From: Fagopyrum homotropicum
Taxonomy: Eukaryota; Streptophyta; Magnoliopsida; Caryophyllales; Polygonaceae
Assembly (NCBI GenBank): GCA_033239125.1
Contig: BSWB01000002.1
Span: forward strand, 9,271,001 to 9,335,000
Direction: 5' to 3'
Length of the DNA stretch: 64,000 bases
Each line of letters begins with the position of its first letter. Within the stretch, counting starts at the first letter, position 1. Shown here in pieces: positions 57,142 through 64,000 of this stretch. A program made the position numbers and the translations under genes. The notes under the pieces were generated by a model. The model was not told the origin of the DNA. It ran no database searches and saw only the letters and a program-made list of their open reading frames with translations.

Positions 57142-58960
57142 ATGAGCAAGATTATTGATCCAAACAAACTTGTCCTACTAAACAACGAGATTGAACGCAC
57201 TATTCGCAAACAAAAGTCCACCAAGAGAGTCGTTGCTACTTGCTACTAATCATACAATGGATTAGCAAAACAATCAACTCCTTGCTGTTGATCCACATGC
57301 TAAAATTGTGAGGTTTGATGTCGCGCTTGTTGTTGAAAAGCCTCGTCACCCTCAAACGTTGGACGCTAGGATGAATCCTAGACAGAGGGTGGTCAACCAC
57401 GCCTTTGTACTACCCTCCATCGGAGGAAGATATTTCAACCTCCGCATGGACACGATTTAGATTGATCCAAAACGATCAATTCTCGGGTATTCTCAATGAG
57501 AACCCGCATCCACACTTGCGGAACTTTGAGCATATTATGAATACCTTGAATTATGAATATATAACTCTCGATGCTTTAAGAATGCGGACATTCATTTTTC
57601 TCTTTGACAGAAAAGGCTGCAAACTAGTTGCAAAACCATCCTCATGTACTTTTGACACGTGGAAAGGACTAACATTAGCTTTCCTAAGCAAATACTTCCC
57701 TTCCCACAAAACTAATGAGATCCAGGACAAGATATCACACTTTAATATGGAAGACGGAGAAAATATTCACGCCGCATGGGAGAGATTCAACGAACTGCTG
57801 CATTCATGCCCCACCACGGATTTAGAATGACACTACAAGAAATCTAGTGGACATCGCAATTCCCACGGAATCACTAGAATGAACGAAGATGAAGCTTGAG
57901 GTTGCCTTGTAACTGTCGTTGAACATACGAGAAAGTATGCCAAGACCCGCACCAACACACGAGGTGTCTGCAATGTCAACGATAATGACAAGATTAAAAA
58001 GTTGTCGGAGAATGTTCAATCTTTGTAAAGCTTGTCAATGGTAACCCTTCTCCCTCAATAACCAATGTGAACATTAACTATCAATTTTGCAAAGGTGCAG
58101 GAAATGAAATAGAAGATTATTCCAATTTCAATGAACACATGAACTATTATGACGCTTTAGAACAAGTCAACTATATAGAGAATCAAATGGAGTATCAATG
58201 GGATAATGCCTACACTATACTTCATTTTCCTCAAAAGGATTTCCCACAATTTGTAAGGAGGAATTTTCCACCCCGATCTCATCCATGATCAAGCTCCCGC
58301 TGTTGGACAAGCCGCTCCCGCCCTACTATGCAAGAAAATTTGTAGGAGAGGCTCGTCAATGGACAACAAGCACTCACAAGAACCATCGGTGACATAAGAA
58401 ATTTCAACATGAGCATGGAAGAAAGATTCAGCCGCTTGGAGACTTTTATTAAGGATAGAGGAAAAAGACATAAGATGTTGGAGACTGAAGTTGTCCAATT
58501 GAGTCAATAATTTGAAAAAGCTCAAGGTAAACTCCTAGCCACTATAAAAACCAATGCACGCGGAGTATGTGTTATTTCCTTGAGGAGCGAGAATGAAACT
58601 ACTAATCCCATACTTTCGGAGCCTCCCACCACCCACCAAAAACAGTGTTGAAGAAAAGGTTGTTACTAATGAGATAACTATTACTACACCTCCTAAACTC
58701 TACCGTCCTTCTCTTCCTTTCCCCTAAGCTCACCACGGTAAAAGCTTGATGAAGATTTCGGCAAATTCCAAGATATAATGAACAGGATCTACCTAGAGAT
58801 CCCATTGGTAGTGACATTGAAACAAATGCCCAACTACTTGAAGTTCATGAAGGAACACCTCTCCAACAGAAAGTTGATGAATTTTGAAGGTTTAATTGAT
58901 GTAACCTAAAAATGTAGTGCTATGCCTAGCACAAAAATGCCACCAAAGAAGGGAAAATCA
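57142..58960 (+). pseudogene. Athila-3 gag
   Basis: A start MSKIIDPNKL lies at 57142. The open segment 57405-57830 carries the capsid pattern: NDQFSGILNENPHPHLRNFEHIM, TWKGLTLAFLSKYFPSHKTNE and AAWERFNELLHSCP. Farther on, scattered segments (FEHMNYYDALEQVNYIENQ near 58120 and the pre-protease region near 58740-58960) stay recognisable by position. Frames change repeatedly. Confidence 0.75.
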
Positions 58961-59345
58961 GGAAGCTTTTGCATACCATTAGTTTTTGGTGGAAAGAAGC
59001 ACTCATCCTTTGTGACCTTGGGGCTAGTGTATGTGTGATTTCACTCAAGTTATATAAAGATTAAACACTTGGAGAACTTTCCCCGGTGAAGTTCACGTTA
59101 ACACTAGCCGGTAAGTCCGTAATCAAGCTTGCAAGAATGCTCGAAGATATTGTGGTAATGATTGACAAGCATGAGATATTTGTTGGCTTCGTAGTCATAA
59201 ATGTTGATGCAAACACCAATGTTCTTGTCATTGTTGTAAGACCAATTCTTGTCACCATTGGTGCCCTCATTGACATCCGGGACGAATTCATCATTTTTTG
59301 ATTTGATGATGATACAATGAAGTTCACTCTTCCTCAAATCCCTTA
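58961..59345 (+). pseudogene. Athila-3 protease
   Basis: The active-site motif reads CDLGASVCVISLKLY, followed by a TAA at about 59062. The frame 59086-59301 continues with ARMLEDIVVMIDKHEIFVGFVVI and RPILVTIGALID, corresponding to the LGRPFLATG region of intact Athila proteases. It matured the polyprotein in the ancestor and is inactive here. Confidence 0.78.
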
Positions 59346-60414
59346 ACGTTATTTGATTGATGATGATATTTGTGCATACATGATTCTATCACTAGTGACA
59401 ATTGCATGATCATTGAGGACACTCCCTTTTTTAAATATATTTGCTTTGCAGGACACTCTAAAGATGAACCTTCCGATCCACTCTTGAGAGAAGTCCTTCA
59501 CCACCATAAAGAGATGCGAACCATTGTTCATCAACTTAATGCCTCTATGAAAAATCTTGTCATGAACAAGTCAAAGTTAGATGGAGAACTCGATGTTCTT
59601 TGTAACACCCAAGAACTCATGGAGCATTAAGTAGAGTCCATGGTATCCGAATGTTACGAGCTTATCACTCATATCCATAGCTTTGACATAATGCTATAAG
59701 ATATTCAAGCAATGTTGGACGGCTCTGCCTTCCGAGAAGATAAAAGCACAAGGCAGAAAGCTTAAACGACTAGGAGGCGGCCACTAAACGCCCACCAGAT
59801 GACCGTCTCATGCCCGTTTCACCACCTTTTGCAGAATTAATTAAAATAAAAACAGAAGTTTGTAGTTACACATCCACACCAGAAGGTAACTCCACGTCCT
59901 CAAATGGCCACCCAAACGGTCAAGTTAAACGTTTCCTCAAGCGCCGAAAGCGGTGACACCGAAAGTTTTGAGTCAGACTGCCCGTCCAATGATCATCGAC
60001 TATCCATCTTAATGCCTGCCTAATGCCCCATAAAGCCTACAACGGAAACTCTGTTCATCATTACACCCTATGGGCATGACAGTAAGATACCCTACTTCCC
60101 TATCTCACCCTCACCTACCCTACCTTCATTCCAACCTCTACAGTCACCTCCGCACCTCCCACACCACTCAACCATTAATCACCACACCCTCCACCACATC
60201 ACGCCTCCATCCCTCTCCCACACCCTCTATAACCTTTAAACCTACCCTTTCACTCGTTCCTTGTTCTACCTGCCGTAGATAATACAAGAGACTCTTGTTC
60301 GTCCCCACCCACTTCTTACGCTCCGCCTATGCACACTTATCCTATACCTCTATTCGTGGTGGTGAAGGAGTCTCTCCGGAGTAGGACATATGAGTCGAGC
60401 TAATGACAAAAACA
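59346..60414 (+). other. Athila-3 noncoding or decayed region
   Basis: One frame (59370-59630) remains open but matches nothing I recognise. The RT-RNase H-integrase block that should lie here is missing. Confidence 0.5.
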
Positions 60415-60439
60415 AGCGCTGTATGGGAGACAAACCCAT
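60415..60439 (+). other. Conserved post-pol motif, Athila-3 copy
   Basis: AGCGCTGTATGGGAGACAAA followed by CCCA matches the Athila-1 and Athila-2 motifs at most positions, on the plus strand. Confidence 0.65.
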
Positions 60440-60666
60440 GAGTTTGGTTTTTCTTTTTTCCCTTTATGTCATTTGCTTCTTTTACTTTCCTTCTTCTAGA
60501 TGACGGCTACTGGTTATATTTAATGTAAGATGTTTGAAGATTCTTAGGATACACAACACGGACTTTAAGAAGCCCCAACATCATTCCATCTTTCTACCAC
60601 TCTTCTTTCCTTCCACCATCTGCATTGCATTGTTTTGTGAGTACCTTCTTCTCTTTACTTCTTTTT

Positions 60667-60700
60667 CACATTGAGGATGGTGTGTAGTTTAAGTATGAGG
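60667..60700 (+). other. Hairpin and polypurine-like tract of Athila-3
   Basis: CACATTGAGGATGGTGTG folds with G-U pairs around AGGA. It is followed by TTTAAGTATGAGG, parallel to the hairpin-plus-AAGTATGGGG units of the other Athila elements. Confidence 0.6.
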
Positions 60701-60720
60701 TATTTTATCATATTTTCCTT

Positions 60721-62139
60721 TCTTGTCGCACATTTCATATGTACATTTTTCCCCTTTTATGGAGTATTTTTCCTTTCCGCATGCATCATTTAATTTCCAT
60801 CATCAAGGTCATGCTTAGAATTAACCATGACTACAATATTACATCCAAAGCCTCCTACTAAAAAGAGGAAGATAAAGGTTGTGGAGGGGAGGCAAAGACA
60901 GCTATGGAATCCAAAACATAGGAGAAGGAGAAGGAGAAGGAACATTGCTGAGAGAAGAACAAGGATCGGAGCAAGATATGACGTCAAGGATACACGAGAA
61001 CATGATTGACCATGTTCTAAGAGTTCAAGCTATAAGAAAACTTAAGGAGGCCTTGTGGTCCATCTTGATATGAGGATACGCGGGTCCACATATACCATTT
61101 CAAATCAGTCTCAAGTTCCGAGAGGACGGATATCCACGTTTCCGATTCCACCACCTCCAGATGTCCGTGCACACGTGAGGAATACCCATTCAAGTTTTCA
61201 TAGATGATGCAAATGACATGAGTCATGCAAAAAAATTAACCTAATATAACACATTTCATCATCGAATATCCAAAAATAAATTTAAAAAAAATTGTAAAAA
61301 AATCAAAAAAAAAGTTACATGTGTAACACACGTCATCTTGCGCCGGCGGCCAGCGTATCGCAATTACCTGGTTCGTCTTCTCTGATGTTGAGGTATCTTC
61401 TCCGGCATTCATTTCAATGAGATATTTTACATTTCGATATCTCTACATATATATTAAAATAAAATAATCAGAATCCTTAAATGCAATTTTGCAAACTATG
61501 CACTTGGTCTATTTCGGTGCATATCGAAACGATCATATCGAAATGAAATCAAACCAAACAAATCATTTTTCATTCGACTGACCGTCCATTTTAGGCTTTT
61601 AGCAGATTTCGATTTTCCTTCTTCTGGAAATTACAATTTTAAAGGGGCTTGTCTAATTCAAAACTTAAAAAACTATAAAATTTTCATAATTATTTTTTTA
61701 ATTTGATTAATAAAAATATAGAACGATGCAGATACTGAGATAGAGGCGGTGGTGGGTGAATGCTCCTTCCCACGAGCAGTATCATTTGCACCTTACATTA
61801 CCTTAACAATACAACGTTATTAATTTATAGCATATTTATTATTACGAAAAATATAATATTTTATCTAAAGTATAAGTGGGGTAGTCCGGTGAACAATTGA
61901 ACATGGCACGTGAATGAAAGAAGTAAGAAAGAAGATATTTCCTCTTTGATATTGATTACCAACTTCTTCCATATATTTCTTGTCATTTCAAACAATCTAC
62001 TCTACACAACAAAGCTTTCTTTTAAAGAAACTACTTTTTAAAAAAAAAAAAAATTAAAAAACCCGAATTTGTAATGTTTGAATCCTGATTATATATGAAG
62101 AGGTTGAACATAATTGATCGGAGAACTAATCCGACTAAC
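60721..62139. other. AT-rich DNA, no gene
   Basis: It may include the remains of the Athila-3 3' LTR near its start. A GAAGGA-type run at 60920-60940 makes a short spurious basic ORF. Nothing further is supported. Confidence 0.4.
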
Positions 62140-62260
62140 CAATATTCAGTTGGTCTAGCGGGAGGTGGTGTTATACTCCTTAAGTGGTTAACTTGGAGAT
62201 TCGGTGACATGTATGGAAAAATTGATATTGGGAGGGTATCGAACTAATCCGACTAGTCAT
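62140..62260 (+). repeat. Possible tRNA-derived SINE
   Basis: AGTTGGTCTAGCGGG resembles a pol III A box, and GGGTATCGAACTAATCC a degenerate B box. The spacing of about 85 bp is longer than usual and no A-tail or target duplication is clear. Confidence 0.3.
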
Positions 62261-62549
62261 TAGGCCCGATTTCAAAATCATAAAGTATAAGCTCTTTATT
62301 TTAAATTTGTTAAATTTCAGTCTCTTATGTCAAAATATCCAAAATATTAAATTATAGGTGTAGTGTAGCTAACGGCTACGACACGATCATTAATATATAT
62401 GAAAAGTAGTTGGCTTTCACCCTTAAAAGTGTAACGAATTATTAATATTTAATGAAAAAGTAAAGAAAAAAAATTATAATAACGATGTATGAGTTAAAAT
62501 TTTATTTATATGCTTGCAAAATAAACATGATTTTATACATAATATATTG

Positions 62550-62920
62550 GCTCCGTTTGGTAAGAGTATAAATTAACGAGATTAAGATTACGAGAATTAA
62601 ATGAGAGACATAATTCTCGTAATCGCATTTGTAAGGAGATTAATGGGGTAGATTACAGAGATTAAGGGAATTAGATTATGAAAAAATTGTATAAAATCTC
62701 ACTTTTACCCATCTTTTTTCCATATCTTTTATTTATAAAAAAAATATAACACGTATTTTTTTTTGTAATTTTACCCATAATCATATTAATTATACCAAAC
62801 GATCATTTCATTTATATTCATATTCATTCTCTTAAACAATTTTACCCTTGATTGTTCATCTAAATAATTCTCTTCATTTTCATCTTAATCTACGTAAATT
62901 TTTATTCCAAACTGACCCAG
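62550..62920. mobile_element. MITE-like element
   Basis: The left end GGCTCCGTTTGGTAAGAGTA and, inverted, the right end GGGTCAGTTTGGAATAAAAA share imperfect terminal inverted repeats, extending through a shared AGATTAAGAT block. There is no ORF and no clear target duplication. Confidence 0.55.
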
Positions 62921-64000
62921 TATTATTCGTAGAAATGATTTTAACAAATTCAAATATTACAATTTTTTTTTTTTGAATTTTCATGGAAAGGAAAGTCATA
63001 GATTCTTAAAAGCTTAGGCTCTAAGAGTTAATGAGTTGTAGGCTCTTGTCAGCCAATAGAATAAATAGACCGCAAAAACCGCAGAAAAATATACACATAA
63101 TTGCTGAATATTTTATATAAAAAAATGAATATATTTAATTAATATAAAGTTGAATCTGATTTTATTTTATATTCCTTGATTGTCCCTACCACGTGATGCT
63201 CATTGATTATCTCTAATCAAACTATGATCTACTATCCCACTAGTCCACTACTTGCGTGCTACTTACAAGTTACACCTATGCTTTTTATTGATAAAGTATA
63301 TTATTAAGAGCTTTTTTGTTGTTATTTTTATATTAATATCAAATTTAATAATAGAAAATATTGTAAATATGTTTTAATGATCTTTATATTGATAAAGTTT
63401 ATTATTAAGACAAATCTAAGAAAAATATTTAGCATAAAATTAGATAGATAATTCAAGTAATGTTTTAAAAAAGATAATGGAATTATAACATGGTTACGTT
63501 GCACGAACGTTCCACAATGAATTATTATTCGTTAATAATTTTTATCAAAATTAAATAAATTGAAGTTGTTGGATGATGGAATCCCAATATCATTCATTAT
63601 TCATACTAATCATTTCCCTTGAAATTTAAAGCTTATTGAAAACATATAACTTTCGTGAATAGAAGTTTATGATTTGAGTTTGAAACCCAAAGCTAATGAG
63701 GTTATTAAGTTTTGTAGTGGGATCACACAAGTGCAAGGACGAAAGTACTCTTTGTTTGTTCTTATCGAGAGTTATTAAATAAACATTTAGGGTGCACAAT
63801 CGGTTCCATCCTTATCGGATTATTCGGGTCCGTACTCCGTGGATAGGAATTGTTAGAAATTTAGACCGAATTTTGATTCGATCCGGATTCGACTAACCTC
63901 TTTTCTTAGTTTTTTATATATAATTTTATAATTTTGTAAATTAATTTTCGGTCTGATCTAGGTCATCGTTTCCTCCCGGTCTTGGGCCGGGACCGGAAAT
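62921..64000. other. AT-rich intergenic DNA
   Basis: No gene, RNA or recognisable element is supported. A GGTTCCATCC/CGGATTATTCGGG region near 63800-63880 and the GGTCTTGGGCCGGGACCGG end may be the edge of a further DNA transposon outside the window. Confidence 0.4.

Larger units (their letters stand above)
57018..60720 (+). mobile_element. Athila-3 relic with only gag and protease
   Basis: Order on the plus strand: degenerate tRNA-Asp primer site (57024-57041), gag, protease, a noncoding part, the post-pol motif (60415-60439), a hairpin (60667-60684) and AAGTATGAGG (60691-60700). RT, RNase H and integrase are absent. Many stops and frameshifts show it is the oldest Athila copy in the window. 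Confidence 0.8.

Noticed and set aside
60070..60282. Pro/Ser/Thr-rich 70-aa ORF
   Set aside because: It comes from a C-rich low-complexity tract within the Athila relic with no homology or promoter.
62140..62260. Functional tRNA gene
   Set aside because: The A and B boxes are too far apart and no cloverleaf can be drawn; at most a SINE remnant.

Overview
The window is nuclear DNA of a seed plant, most likely a eudicot. It has AT-rich intergenic DNA, spliced genes with GT-AG introns, and dense, nested plant transposable elements (Athila and chromodomain Ty3/gypsy retrotransposons, hAT, PIF/Harbinger, a Helitron, a LINE). There is no sign of operons, ribosome binding sites or other prokaryotic organisation. 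Only two loci look like host genes: a small single-exon gene at 18778-19086 and a three-exon gene at 54771-55912, both on the minus strand.

Layout. 1-8729: a minus-strand Athila element (Athila-1) with an env-position ORF, integrase, gag-protease and one LTR; its reverse transcriptase and RNase H are missing. 8730-9381: an inverted fragment of the same LTR. 9382-about 16600: a decayed minus-strand chromovirus (chromovirus-1) whose gag is split by a hAT transposon (11440-14440). About 16600-17147: another Athila LTR fragment. 17148-21100: mostly single-copy AT-rich DNA with the first host gene. About 21100-46885: a foldback element with long inverted arms that carry 24-bp palindromes. A solo LTR (21894-22560 plus 44074-45180) sits inside it. 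A chromovirus (chromovirus-2, 22561-44073) sits inside the solo LTR, and a second Athila element (Athila-2) sits inside that chromovirus. A 4,081-bp block of the nest is present twice (23767-27847 and 33508-37588). 47374-48057: a short Helitron. 48270-53527: a decayed PIF/Harbinger element with TAA target duplications, a transposase, a Myb-type ORF and an extra opposite-strand ORF. 53734-54041: a 5'-truncated LINE with a 12-bp target duplication. 54771-56380: the spliced host gene. 57018-about 60720: a plus-strand Athila relic with only gag and protease. 60720-64000: AT-rich DNA with a MITE-like element and a possible SINE.

Relationships. The nesting gives an insertion order: foldback, then LTR-C, then chromovirus-2, then Athila-2, then the duplication. 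All reading frames inside the elements are interrupted or incomplete, so none looks autonomous. The most unusual signals are the foldback palindrome array; family-specific palindromes scattered through the LTRs and coding regions of each retroelement family; hairpin and G-rich motifs kept across divergent Athila elements although coding domains were lost; the precise 9,741-bp-offset duplication; and a coiled-coil/membrane-anchor ORF inside the Harbinger element.
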